A model generated the notes under the pieces. That model saw only the letters and a program-made list of their open reading frames with translations. It did not search any database and had not been told where the DNA came from. The position numbers and the translations under genes are program-made. 27,433 nucleotides of DNA from a virus: positions 1-27,433 of the IMG/VR virus record IMGVR_UViG_3300045978_000135; one strand, written 5' to 3'. The first letter of the stretch is position 1, and each line of letters begins with the position of its first letter. Positions 1 through 8,041 of this stretch are shown here, in pieces.

Positions 1-98
1 TGCTTGCCGGTGCCGTCGTCGAGACGGCCGCCGGTCGTGTCCATGCCCTGCCACGGCTGGCCGGCAGGGCGCGTCGGGATCGGGGTCCACTTCGTCAC
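1..98 (-). CDS. Partial phage structural protein, N-terminus only
   Basis: Only the first 32 codons lie in the window; the gene continues past position 1. It starts at GTG (98), whose bases overlap the TGA of the preceding gene in a GTGA junction, with GGGGTGG a suitable distance upstream as a ribosome site. The visible residues begin VTKWTPIPTRPAG and later read GGRLDDGTG. Position directly after the head-tail adaptor suggests a tail or neck component, because podovirus-like phages often place tail proteins there. That role is inference from context; the fragment is too short to assign a family. Confidence 0.6.
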   Translation of the reverse strand, partial: MTKWTPIPTRPAGQPWQGMDTTGGRLDDGTGK

Positions 99-1792
99 GG
101 CAGCCACCCCAAGCCGTTCAGCTGATCGACGCGCAGGAGCGGCATGCCGATGCCGGGGCCGAACTGCGTGATGTCGCGCACGACTTCAGGCTCGTTGGTC
201 GCGCCGCGCATCTGCTCGCGCACGAGGCTCGCCAGCTTCGCCTGGAAGACGCGCGACGTCGCCGCGTTGTTCTCGGCGTCGGTGTCGAGGATCATCGCGT
301 GCGCCGCGGCGCCCCAAACCAGCACGTCGATGTGCTCCTGCGGGATGTAGGGGATCTGCTGCGAAGGCACCGTCGGTCGAACGCGACGCGCGTAGTATTC
401 GACCTGGATGTAGGGATCGGCGAGCAGCGAGACTTCGTTCGGGACTCCGTTGGGGAACTGCGTCGACTGCGAGTTGTTCTGCGTCGCCGTCGACGGCGTC
501 GGGAACACGAGGATCTGCTTCTGGTTGTTGACCGACTCGCCCTGGTCGATCCACACGCGCGGCGGGCCGCTCGAGCCGCTGACCGAGCCGACGCGGGAGC
601 GGAAGAACTTCGACTCGACGCGCGACAGCGCGGGGCCGCTGTAGTTGCCGGGACGGATGACGTCGATGATGCCGCAGTCGGCCGGCAGCTCGTAGACCGC
701 GATGCCGTTCTGCAGATAGATCGAGCTCGAGCGCCACAGCCAACGCCAGAAGCCGACCGCTCGCATGATCTCGGCCTCCGCGTCGCACACGAAGCCGAGG
801 TAGGTCGCCATCTTCGTCTGCCCCGACGTCGTCGCCGTGTATTTGGCGTCGCCGTTCTTCTCGACGAGCGCGATCACTCGCTTCGTCACCTCGTCGTAGG
901 TGTAGAAGTTGTCCGGCTGCGGCATCGTCGGCTTGACGAAGTCCTTCGCCGTCTGCACAGCGAAGAGGCTGCAGCGCATGAGCGGCGTGCCAACGAGGTC
1001 GTAGGGACTGACGCCGGCCGGCTGCACGTTGTCGAGCGCCGAGAGGAACTCGAAGCCGGGAACACCGATGATGCTCCACAGCGGGTCCTGCTTGTCGACG
1101 AACTGCAAGACCGGCGTGTTGAGGTGTCGGTCGTTGAGGAAGGCCTCGAGCACCACCTCGGACTCACCGCGGCGAATGCGAAGCCGCATGTCCTGCCAGA
1201 AGCCCTGATAGGGCATCGGCCCCGACGGAACGGTAGTGGCGGTCGGCGTCATCCAGCCAGGCTGCAGGTTCAGGTCGGCCGCCTGCAGCGTGATGCTCGC
1301 GAGCACCGTCGCGCCGTCCGGCTCCATGCTCGACGGCCGCGAGAGGTTCGGCGCGCGCCGCGTCGGCGAGAACTTGATGAGCTTGAGGATCGGCGCCGAG
1401 CGATCGAGCGGACACGTCACACGAAGTCCGTAGCCCTGGTCGTAGCACGACGGGTCCTCGTCGCCGTGCAGATCGACGATCAGCGGGTCCTTCGTCATGC
1501 GCGCGAGCAGCGTGAACGACGGGTCGCCGTTGATGCCGACGACGGTCGTGACCTGGTCGAGGTCGCGCGCCCACACGCCGCGGATCACGGCGTCGGCGTT
1601 GTCCATCGCGGACGCCGTGAAGAGCACCTGCGTCTTCTCGCGCGTCGGCAGGTAAGTCTCCGGGCTCGTGCCGGAGAGTCCGACCGGGATCACCGCTTCG
1701 TCGCTGATCGAAACCAGACCGCACGCGATCGTGTAGTTGGCGCCGATCGGCCCGTCCTCGCGGTCGAACTTGTCCTGCCACGTTGCGGTCAT
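95..1792 (-). CDS. Head-tail adaptor with N-terminal lectin-like domain
   Basis: 565 aa, ATG start overlapping the previous stop as ATGA. The N-terminal half (about residues 1-285) opens with WQDKFDREDGPIGANYT, the usual entry of concanavalin A/LamG-like beta-sandwich modules found in phage tail proteins. The C-terminal half (about 290-565) looks like a podovirus head-tail adaptor: YTYDEVTKRVIALVEKNGD, an AEIMRAVGFWRWL helix, and a late region with VEYYARRV, IPQEHIDVLVWGAAAHAM and a basic helix. Such adaptors sit beneath the portal and are normally far shorter, so the first half appears to be a fused domain. Its neighbours (FmdB-like gene upstream, another structural start downstream) fit the neck region. 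The adaptor role is fairly likely; the lectin fold is a motif-level inference. Confidence 0.65.
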   Translation of the reverse strand: MTATWQDKFDREDGPIGANYTIACGLVSISDEAVIPVGLSGTSPETYLPTREKTQVLFTASAMDNADAVIRGVWARDLDQVTTVVGINGDPSFTLLARMTKDPLIVDLHGDEDPSCYDQGYGLRVTCPLDRSAPILKLIKFSPTRRAPNLSRPSSMEPDGATVLASITLQAADLNLQPGWMTPTATTVPSGPMPYQGFWQDMRLRIRRGESEVVLEAFLNDRHLNTPVLQFVDKQDPLWSIIGVPGFEFLSALDNVQPAGVSPYDLVGTPLMRCSLFAVQTAKDFVKPTMPQPDNFYTYDEVTKRVIALVEKNGDAKYTATTSGQTKMATYLGFVCDAEAEIMRAVGFWRWLWRSSSIYLQNGIAVYELPADCGIIDVIRPGNYSGPALSRVESKFFRSRVGSVSGSSGPPRVWIDQGESVNNQKQILVFPTPSTATQNNSQSTQFPNGVPNEVSLLADPYIQVEYYARRVRPTVPSQQIPYIPQEHIDVLVWGAAAHAMILDTDAENNAATSRVFQAKLASLVREQMRGATNEPEVVRDITQFGPGIGMPLLRVDQLNGLGWLP

Positions 1793-2217
1793 CAGCCCAC
1801 CTTGAAGTCTTTGTGTCGATCGACGTTCTTCGGGTCCTGCCAGTATTGCTTGTCCTTCGTCTCGCGGATCTTGCCGTGGTAGAGCTCGGCAGGGATCGCG
1901 TGCGTCTGCTTGACCGAACCCTTGTTGCCGCCATCGCGCAGCTGCTCTCGACGCTGCTTGACTCCCTCGGCGATCTTCGCCTCTCGCTTGTCGGCGTCAC
2001 CCCTCGAGCCAGGGACGTAGACGCGCTTCTCGCGCGGGATCACGTTGTGGTCGCGGCATCCGCTGGTGTCGAACTGGACGGTTGCGAAGTCGGCGGCGAA
2101 GTCTCGCTGCTTGGTGCCGCCACAGGCGCAGGCGAAGGTGGCTTCGCACTCTTCGACGGGTCGCCGTTGGAGTTCTGAATCACCACAGGCTTCGCACTTG
2201 AAGGTGTAGTTCGGCAT
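1792..2217 (-). CDS. FmdB-like zinc-ribbon protein
   Basis: The protein begins MPNYTFKCEACG and carries a second pair at FACACGG, the pattern of the FmdB/CxxC_CxxC_SSSS zinc-ribbon family, whose members start with MPxYxFxC. The rest is a hydrophilic, charged tail ending in FKVG. I chose ATG at 2217 (141 aa) on family grounds. The same frame stays open to a TTG at 2262 (156 aa), which overlaps the TGA of the 42-aa gene upstream, sits just after an AAGGGG ribosome site, and would add another CxxC (ACRRC). The molecular role in phages is unknown; these small ribbons are common near head genes. Confidence 0.7.
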   Translation of the reverse strand: MPNYTFKCEACGDSELQRRPVEECEATFACACGGTKQRDFAADFATVQFDTSGCRDHNVIPREKRVYVPGSRGDADKREAKIAEGVKQRREQLRDGGNKGSVKQTHAIPAELYHGKIRETKDKQYWQDPKNVDRHKDFKVG

Positions 2218-2258
2218 GGCTTGGCACCGACGGCACGCGCCGGTTTGGCGCACTTCCT

Positions 2259-2387
2259 TCAACCCCCCTTGGAGGTGAAGACCTTGGTCTCTCGATGATG
2301 GCAGAGCGTGCAGGCCAGGATCAGCGTCTTCTTAGTCTTCGTGACCAAGATCGCGCCGCCGCAGTGCCTGCACGCTCTGCCTGACAT
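2259..2387 (-). CDS. 42-aa zinc-ribbon mini-protein
   Basis: A short frame starts at ATG 2387, overlapping the stop of the HNH gene by one base (TGATG), and ends in TGA at 2259-2261, overlapping the TTG that may start the next gene. The product begins MSGRACRHCGG and has a second pair in ACTLCHH, giving a compact two-knuckle CxxC...CxxC ribbon. The tight junctions on both sides and the paired cysteines argue that it is real. Function is unknown. Confidence 0.6.
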   Translation of the reverse strand: MSGRACRHCGGAILVTKTKKTLILACTLCHHRETKVFTSKGG

Positions 2388-2797
2388 CAAGCCACATGCG
2401 GCCAAGTGCGCCGCTTGACGATGTTCTGCACAGCTCCCTGCGACACGTCGAATGCTCGAGCGGTATCCCTACTGCTCATCACACCAATCGCTCGCACCTT
2501 GCGAATCCAAACAACGTCATCCTCGGAAAGGATGGCTCGATTCGTTTTCTCGCCCCACGGCGATCGCTCTCGCAGTCGCCGGTCGTTGTGGTTGTCCTGC
2601 GCGGTTCCCAACCGAAGGTGGTCGATGTTGACGCAAGACGGATTGTCGCACGAGTGAAGCACCATGAGGCCTTTGGCGATGCTGCCAAAGGCCTCACACC
2701 ACGCCAGCCGATGCGCTCGCCACTGACGGCCATCTTTCCAGACAAGGCCGTAGCCGTCGTCATCGAATCGGCCAACGTGGTTGATGCACTCGCTCAT
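2387..2797 (-). CDS. HNH homing-type endonuclease
   Basis: 136 aa. It contains the HNH_3 signature of phage free-standing homing endonucleases: AHRLAW near residue 28, then VLHSCDNPSCVNIDHL (residues 46-61) and LGTAQDNHND. Residues H48, D51, N57 and H60 form the expected metal-binding ensemble. The C-terminal 45 residues (about 90-136) read as a helix-turn-helix (SSRDTARAFDVSQGAVQNI), a common DNA-recognition module in this group. The gene sits three bases after the major capsid stop and before tiny zinc-ribbon genes, so it looks like a mobile insertion in the head operon. It probably cleaves related phage genomes lacking it; the target site is not known. Confidence 0.88.
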   Translation of the reverse strand: MSECINHVGRFDDDGYGLVWKDGRQWRAHRLAWCEAFGSIAKGLMVLHSCDNPSCVNIDHLRLGTAQDNHNDRRLRERSPWGEKTNRAILSEDDVVWIRKVRAIGVMSSRDTARAFDVSQGAVQNIVKRRTWPHVA

Positions 2798-2800
2798 GGA

Positions 2801-3832
2801 TCAGGGGCAGCCGGCAACTCCGGTGCACAAGCTATCAATGTAGCCGATGGCGTTCGGGGCGAGCACCTCGAGCGTGCCCTCCCACTCCATCATGCCCTTC
2901 GTGCTCGAGCCGATCTTCGCCAGCTCGACCGCCAGGACGGGACGGAGCACGGCGACGCGGATCTTGTTGGACTCCGCGGTCGCGATGCGATCGTTCGCCT
3001 GGTAGCGGTGCAGGAAGACCCGCTGCGTCCCGAAGTCGCTCTGGTAGAAGTCGACCGTGTTGATGACGGTGCGCTCCGCGACGTTGATGTTGTAGCGGAC
3101 CTGGCTGTTCGGGTTCAGCACGAGGTTCGAGATCGACCGCTTCTGCGCGGCGTTGACCCACAGCGTGTCGGTCATCGCGCCCTTCTCCCACATCGCTTCG
3201 AGGTGCGCGTTGAGCACGCACTCGTCGATGCAGTTCACGGGGCTCGAGCCGGCGACGGTGGTGACGGTGCCCATCTCCTCTTCGGAGAGACCGAGCGTCG
3301 TCACGCACGTCGGGTCCTGGGCGGCGGCGAAGGCGTAGAAGCCGTCCATCTTGCGCGGCAGCACGCCGATCGAGTTGCCCTGCGCCGTCTGGAACTGGCG
3401 CTGGCTGTGCACGATCGCGAACTCGATGAAGCGAGCGAGCTCCATCGCCGCCTTGCGCATCTGGTAGACGTATTCGTCGCGGATGCCGGCGGTGTTGACG
3501 TCACGCTGCGTGTCCGACACGTCGAACGTGCGGCGGATGATGTGCGTGAGGTTGCAGAGCCGCTTGCGCGGCACGAGGGGATCGAAGGTCGCATCCGAGC
3601 CTTCGGCCACGGCCTGCACGTCGGCGTTGCCAACGTCCGGATCGCCGAAGTCGGCGAGGATGTCGACGAGCCACTCGTGGGTCGTGTTGCTGGCGGGAAC
3701 CTTCTCGAGGTTGGACAGCATCAGCGTGTCCATCGGCGAGATGTTCGTGATGACGTCGAGGAGATCCTCGCGGTTGCCGCGTTCGACGTCGAACGTGGAG
3801 AGGATGGCGGTGTCGCCAACGAAGCTGCTCAT
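2801..3832 (-). CDS. Major capsid protein, SU10/DUF5309-like
   Basis: 343 aa. The N-terminal segment NISPMDTLMLSNLEKVPASNTTHEW followed by LVDIL (about residues 30-58) matches the SU10-type major capsid family (DUF5309), in which a serine-proline-threonine loop precedes a Thr-rich strand and HEW. Later features, NLTHIIRRTFDVSDTQ, a conserved-looking helix with ELARFIEFAIVH, and WVNAAQKRSISN, also fit the HK97-fold capsid layout. It follows the scaffold gene by about 50 bases, with AGGA upstream of the ATG. Length is normal for the family. It would form the icosahedral head shell. Confidence 0.9.
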   Translation of the reverse strand: MSSFVGDTAILSTFDVERGNREDLLDVITNISPMDTLMLSNLEKVPASNTTHEWLVDILADFGDPDVGNADVQAVAEGSDATFDPLVPRKRLCNLTHIIRRTFDVSDTQRDVNTAGIRDEYVYQMRKAAMELARFIEFAIVHSQRQFQTAQGNSIGVLPRKMDGFYAFAAAQDPTCVTTLGLSEEEMGTVTTVAGSSPVNCIDECVLNAHLEAMWEKGAMTDTLWVNAAQKRSISNLVLNPNSQVRYNINVAERTVINTVDFYQSDFGTQRVFLHRYQANDRIATAESNKIRVAVLRPVLAVELAKIGSSTKGMMEWEGTLEVLAPNAIGYIDSLCTGVAGCP

Positions 3833-3880
3833 GAGGTCGTGGTCCTGAAGTCGCTGTTGGACCGCCGACCTCCGGCGCCG

Positions 3881-4927
3881 TCACCGCCGACCGGGCAAGC
3901 GGCCCTGCAGCTTCTTCGCGATGTAGGCGTCCATCGCCCGGCCGGCGATGCGCCGGTCGTTCGGGTCGGTGGAAGCTGCCAGTCGGAAGGCCCGCTCCCG
4001 TTCCTCGGCGACTTCCTGTTCGGGAGTCTTCTGCTGAGGAGGCGGGGCCGGGACGTAGCGCGGGGCTGCGGACACGGTCTGCGGAACTGCGATCGGAGGG
4101 ACGGCGGGCGCACGCCCCGACCGACTTGGAGCCAGCTCTTCGGGTTCCGCAACGGCGCGGAACGCCTGCTCGATTGTGCAGCGCGGGTTCTGCTGTCGGA
4201 ACATCTCGATCAGCGGACCGTGCACCTCTGCAGAGAAGGCCGGATACTTCGCGGCGACGGCGATGAGTTCGGACTCGATCGCTTGTGACGTCACACGCTG
4301 GATCACCGGCTGCATCGTCTGCATGACGCGCTGTTCGATTCGCGCGGCCGACTCGTCGATCGCGGCCTGCTGCAGCACCTGCGAGCGGGTTTCCGGATCG
4401 AGCGAGTCGAGGTTCTGGCTGACCACCTGGTTGAAGCGGGCCTCGATCGCCTGCAGACGAGCGTTCGTCTGCGCTTGCGTCTCCTCGAGCTGCTTGCTTC
4501 GAGCGAGAGCCTGCTGCAACTCCTGGTCTTTCTGACGGAGGGTGTTCGTGAGTTCGCTGAACCGACGCTGTGCGTTCGGCGAGAGCTGGTTCTGGTCCTG
4601 CGGCTGCTGGTGGCCGTTCGCGGCGCCGTTTTGCTCGTGCTGTTCCTGCGGCGGAGACAGGTCGTCCTGCGTCTGCAGCTGCGCGGTGGCGCGTGCTTGC
4701 GCCGCCGCTCGTTGCCGTTCGATCGCCTGACGTGCGTAGCTGCCTTCGGGAGGGAGCGGGGGAGCGGGCTGTCCGTTGGGGCCGACCGGCACGCTTCGCG
4801 GTTGGATCTCCGGGCGAGAGTCGATCTGCCGACGGTCGGCGAGGTTTCGATTCTGCTGGTTGATCTGTCCCTTGAGAGCGAGCGCCGCAGAGTCGGTGCG
4901 TGCTGAGAAGTTGGAAGGGGTGGTCAT
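3881..4927 (-). CDS. Capsid scaffold-like protein
   Basis: 348 aa, rich in Gln, Ala and Pro. Residues about 1-115 are disordered. About 118-175 form a predicted coiled coil (FSELTNTLRQKDQELQQALA). About 180-245 are helical with AAKYPAFSAEVHGPLIEMFRQQNP. The C-terminus is proline-rich and then helical and basic (YIAKKLQGRLPGRR), as in scaffold proteins that touch the capsid through a basic tail. Its place between portal and major capsid genes is the classical scaffold slot. There is no clear family motif, so the call rests on composition, coiled coil and order. About 113 bases separate it from the upstream gene. Confidence 0.72.
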   Translation of the reverse strand: MTTPSNFSARTDSAALALKGQINQQNRNLADRRQIDSRPEIQPRSVPVGPNGQPAPPLPPEGSYARQAIERQRAAAQARATAQLQTQDDLSPPQEQHEQNGAANGHQQPQDQNQLSPNAQRRFSELTNTLRQKDQELQQALARSKQLEETQAQTNARLQAIEARFNQVVSQNLDSLDPETRSQVLQQAAIDESAARIEQRVMQTMQPVIQRVTSQAIESELIAVAAKYPAFSAEVHGPLIEMFRQQNPRCTIEQAFRAVAEPEELAPSRSGRAPAVPPIAVPQTVSAAPRYVPAPPPQQKTPEQEVAEERERAFRLAASTDPNDRRIAGRAMDAYIAKKLQGRLPGRR

Positions 4928-5040
4928 CGGTTGTTCGGCGTGAGCGACTTCGCCTCGTCTTCAGCTCGTGCGGCGCACGACTCCGCGATTCGTGCCAATG
5001 GCGCAGCCGATACAAGGCCTCGGCGGCTGGGCCTCGTCGA
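4928..5040 (-). other. Short gap with no convincing gene
   Basis: This 113-base stretch between the 71-aa gene and the scaffold holds no start-plus-ribosome-site combination I trust. Open frames crossing it are Arg-rich shadows. No clear hairpin-plus-T-run was found; it may hold the scaffold leader. Confidence 0.4.
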
Positions 5041-5256
5041 TCAGTAGGACTCGGGCATGCCCGCGCCGGTCGTCACCGGGGCGAGGTTGGGGTCCTGATA
5101 CTTGTAGTTCGGACCGCCGGCGCTGTTGTGCGGCGAACGGGTCTTGCTGCCCATCGCGCCCATCGTCTGGCTCGCCTGCATCGAACGGTCGAGGGGGAGT
5201 GCCTGGTCGCCGGTCTTCGCCTGCGCGCCGCCGGCACCTTCGGTGTTCTTGCTCAT
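5041..5256 (-). CDS. Unknown 71-aa head-region protein
   Basis: The product begins MSKNTEGAGG and ends GAGMPESY; it is hydrophilic, Gly/Ser/Asn/Gln-rich and probably disordered, with no Cys. ATG 5256 overlaps the preceding TGA (ATGA) and has GGAG nine bases upstream, which decides the start over the longer open frame that extends upstream. Position between portal and scaffold suggests a minor virion or assembly factor, but this is only context. No family recognised. Confidence 0.65.
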   Translation of the reverse strand: MSKNTEGAGGAQAKTGDQALPLDRSMQASQTMGAMGSKTRSPHNSAGGPNYKYQDPNLAPVTTGAGMPESY

Positions 5257-5660
5257 GGTTTCGTCTCCGGAGTTGGTTTGAAGGATCGCTCGATCTCGCG
5301 GAACCGATCTTCCGCTTCCTTGACCGCGTTGGCAAGGGCTTCTCGGTTCTGCCTCGCGTTGCTCATCAGGGACAGGATCGCACGCAGTTCCTGGCAGCGA
5401 CCTTGCAGCACGGCAGCCGGCCGGTCCTCCCTCGCGGAGAGCAGCTCGATCGTGCGGTGCTTCAGCATGTCCTCGAACGTGGCGAAGATCGCCTTGTGCG
5501 CGCTGCTGTTCTCGCCCTGCAACACGGCGTCGCAGAGCTTGATCGCCGCCTGCATGTTCGCGAGGAAGTCGGCGTGATCCTGTCGCGTGCGACGCTCGAC
5601 CTCTCGAACGTCCTCGAAGCCGCCGGCCCAATCCTGCGCGTTCGGTCGTTGCTGGTTCAC
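5253..5660 (-). CDS. Unknown 135-aa helical protein after portal
   Basis: Starts at GTG 5660, overlapping the portal stop (GTGA). The sequence is almost entirely helical and charged: VREVERRTRQDHADFLANMQ near the N-terminus and an AVKEAEDRFREIERSF coiled-coil-like stretch near the end, with only two cysteines. Proteins of this size and character directly after a portal gene are often minor head or assembly factors. No family was recognised, so it stays unassigned. Confidence 0.7.
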   Translation of the reverse strand: MNQQRPNAQDWAGGFEDVREVERRTRQDHADFLANMQAAIKLCDAVLQGENSSAHKAIFATFEDMLKHRTIELLSAREDRPAAVLQGRCQELRAILSLMSNARQNREALANAVKEAEDRFREIERSFKPTPETKP

Positions 5661-8041
5661 TGTGCACCACCGTTCGGAGCGTTGCGCATCGCCTCGCTCT
5701 TCACTTCCTTGTTCTCACCGCCGCCCTCGTTCTCGTCGGCACGCACCTTCGGCGAGTCCGGTTCCTGTCCCGGCTCCGCCGCTCCGTCGGGGCCGACGCC
5801 GCCTTCACCGCCGGTGCTGATGCCCTGCGCGTTCGCGGCCTGCTGCATCTCCATGAGCATCTTCTCCTGCTGCTCCTGCAGGAGCGCCAGCTTGCGCAGG
5901 TGGTCGGCGATGTGCGCGCGCGCCTTCGCGGCCGTGCCGGGATCGCGGCGCTCGAGCTCGACGAACCGCTCGGTGACGATCTCCTCCTGGTGAGCGAGCG
6001 CGTGCCGCATGTCGTTGTCGTCGGGACGACGCGGCGGCACGTTGCCGTGATACCACATCTCCTGCTCTTCGATCGCGGTCAAGAGCTTCGAGTCCTCCGG
6101 CGGCAGCGAGACGAACTCGTCCACGTTGCGGATGTCGAAGCCTTGCTCCATCACGTAGGCAGCGAGCTTGAGCGTCTTGATCGCGTTCGGCCCATACATC
6201 TGATTGATGATCGGCGCGCGGTCGAGCAGGTTGAGCAGCTGCTGCACCTGCGTCTGCTTCGTCGTCAGGCGGAAGCCGGACAGCGGCTGCACGATGAACT
6301 GGCCGATCAGATCCTCGGGACGGATCGTGAAGCGATCGCGGAAGCGGACTCCCATCGGGCCGACGTCGCGAATCACCTTCTCGTGGTTGCAGAACTGCAT
6401 GTTGTTCCATGCCATCTGCTCGAGCATCGGCGTCGTCACCTCGTTGTCGAAGTTCGTGATCGCGCCGCTCAGGCGCATGTTCGCTTCGTCGAGGTCGTTG
6501 TTGCTCTGCGTCGCCGTCTTCGACGCGCCGCTCATCGGGTCGTTCACGCCAATCACGGGCGCCGTGACGCCGGTGACCTCGCGCATCTCCGCCTCGAGCA
6601 GGTTCTCCGCCTTCAGCGGCGCGTCGGTGACGTCGGGGAACGCCAGCGGCACGATCGAGTTCTTCGGGTCCGGGCAGCGCACAACGAGGCCGGGCTGCGC
6701 GACGAGCTGACCGGGCGGGATGTTGCTCTGGTCACTGACCGCCCACATCGGGTTGCCGGACAGCTGCGCGCCGTTCAACGTGAGCGCGCGCTTCTTGTCC
6801 TTCTCGCGGCTCAGGCGCGCGATCATCTCGATCGGACCCATGCCGAAGAGTTCATCCTCGACGTCGATGTAGCGCCACACCTGGTAGGGCTTCTGCCCGT
6901 GCCAGAACGGATTCACGGTGACGCGCGCGATCAGTGCCTTCCCCTCGGGCTGCAGCATGACCACGTTGCACATGCGCGTCTCGTAGCTGTCGCCGTCCTT
7001 GCGGATCACCAGCGGGCCCCACCAGTCGATCACTTGGTAGTGCGGGACGTGCGGCGCCTGCACCGCGTTCCGGCCATCGAAGACGCCGTAGGCGTAGGCC
7101 TTCCGTTCCTTGAACTCGTCGGCGAAGTTGCCGTCGTCGCTGCCGGGATCGTCCTTCAGTGACTCGAGCCCGATCCAGTGACCGAGCTCGACCATCTGCT
7201 TCACCTTGTAGTCGGCCCACAGCGAGCGATCGCAGGCCCACTCCGCTTCCTGCACCGAGTTCGCTCCCGGCGGCGCGATGAAGTCGAAGATCGACACGGT
7301 GACGGCGTCGTTGCCATCGAACATCAACTCGCGCCGCTTCACGTCCTGCAGCTCGACCTTCGTCGTGCCAGGCGACTCTGGATTCGGCACGCGCCGAGCC
7401 TTGCGATACGCGCGCTCTGCAACCTCCTGCTTCCAGTAGGTCTTCTGCACCGCGGTCCCGTAGATGCAGCCACCGCGCACGAACCGGCTCGCCTTGCTGC
7501 GGTAGCGCATCGCGCGGAACTGATCGCGGCACACCGCTTCCTGCGCCTTCGATGCGACGTCGTCTTCCTCGCCGACGCCGTAGAGCTGGAACCACCGCTC
7601 CGAGCCGAAGATCGTCCGCATGATGCGCGGATGGATCGTCTCGACGATCTTCAGCGGTGTCGGCGAATGCACGTTCTGCCCGAACGCCGCGCTCGTGATC
7701 TCGCCGCGCCACAGCCGGTAGAGCACCAGCCACTTGTTGCGCAGGAACTCCATCGTGCCGAGCGTTTCCTTCAAGCACGACAGCACGGCCGTCTTCGCCT
7801 GCTCGGCCACGTAGGGATCGTTCGCGAGGTTCTCGAACCCGACCATCTCCTCGTAGAGGCGCGCGACCTTCGGCGGGTCCTGGTTGTCCTCGTAGCTCTC
7901 GTCGAGGTCGTAGCCGGTGTAGATCGGCGTCGTCCCCGCGAGCTTCTTCGCGGTGCCCATGCCGCGACCTGGGGCGGCATACGAGTTCACCCGCGTCATC
8001 GGCGGGTTCGTCGTGTTACCGAGCGTTGCGCGGTCGGCCAC
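5657..8041 (-). CDS. Phage portal protein, large form
   Basis: 794 aa, GTG start with AAGGAAGG upstream, located inside the end of the 58-aa gene. Portal proteins form the dodecameric ring at the head vertex through which DNA enters and leaves. Features typical of large podovirus-type portals include an N-terminal region with FLRNKWLVLYRLWRGE, WQ/WF-rich wing segments (ERWFQLYGVGEEDD), a central stretch with ARLSREKDKKRALTLNG and PGLVVRCPDP, TGVTAPVIGVNDP followed by ASKTATQSN, and a long C-terminal helical barrel (about 690-750: ELERRDPGTAAKARAHI, LLQEQQEKML). It ends in a disordered acidic tail. Size and its slot before the scaffold and capsid genes support the call. Confidence 0.9.
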   Translation of the reverse strand: MADRATLGNTTNPPMTRVNSYAAPGRGMGTAKKLAGTTPIYTGYDLDESYEDNQDPPKVARLYEEMVGFENLANDPYVAEQAKTAVLSCLKETLGTMEFLRNKWLVLYRLWRGEITSAAFGQNVHSPTPLKIVETIHPRIMRTIFGSERWFQLYGVGEEDDVASKAQEAVCRDQFRAMRYRSKASRFVRGGCIYGTAVQKTYWKQEVAERAYRKARRVPNPESPGTTKVELQDVKRRELMFDGNDAVTVSIFDFIAPPGANSVQEAEWACDRSLWADYKVKQMVELGHWIGLESLKDDPGSDDGNFADEFKERKAYAYGVFDGRNAVQAPHVPHYQVIDWWGPLVIRKDGDSYETRMCNVVMLQPEGKALIARVTVNPFWHGQKPYQVWRYIDVEDELFGMGPIEMIARLSREKDKKRALTLNGAQLSGNPMWAVSDQSNIPPGQLVAQPGLVVRCPDPKNSIVPLAFPDVTDAPLKAENLLEAEMREVTGVTAPVIGVNDPMSGASKTATQSNNDLDEANMRLSGAITNFDNEVTTPMLEQMAWNNMQFCNHEKVIRDVGPMGVRFRDRFTIRPEDLIGQFIVQPLSGFRLTTKQTQVQQLLNLLDRAPIINQMYGPNAIKTLKLAAYVMEQGFDIRNVDEFVSLPPEDSKLLTAIEEQEMWYHGNVPPRRPDDNDMRHALAHQEEIVTERFVELERRDPGTAAKARAHIADHLRKLALLQEQQEKMLMEMQQAANAQGISTGGEGGVGPDGAAEPGQEPDSPKVRADENEGGGENKEVKSEAMRNAPNGGAQ

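Noticed and set aside
299-4288. Long plus-strand open frames (299-1882, 2396-4288) across the head genes
   Set aside because: They are Arg/Val/His-rich shadows of well-recognised minus-strand capsid, scaffold and adaptor genes; they have no family features and no usable ribosome sites.
4961-5335. 124-codon minus-strand frame over the 71-aa gene, ending near 4961
   Set aside because: Its distinctive part is Arg-rich and out of frame with the better-supported 71-aa gene; no ribosome site for the short remainder.
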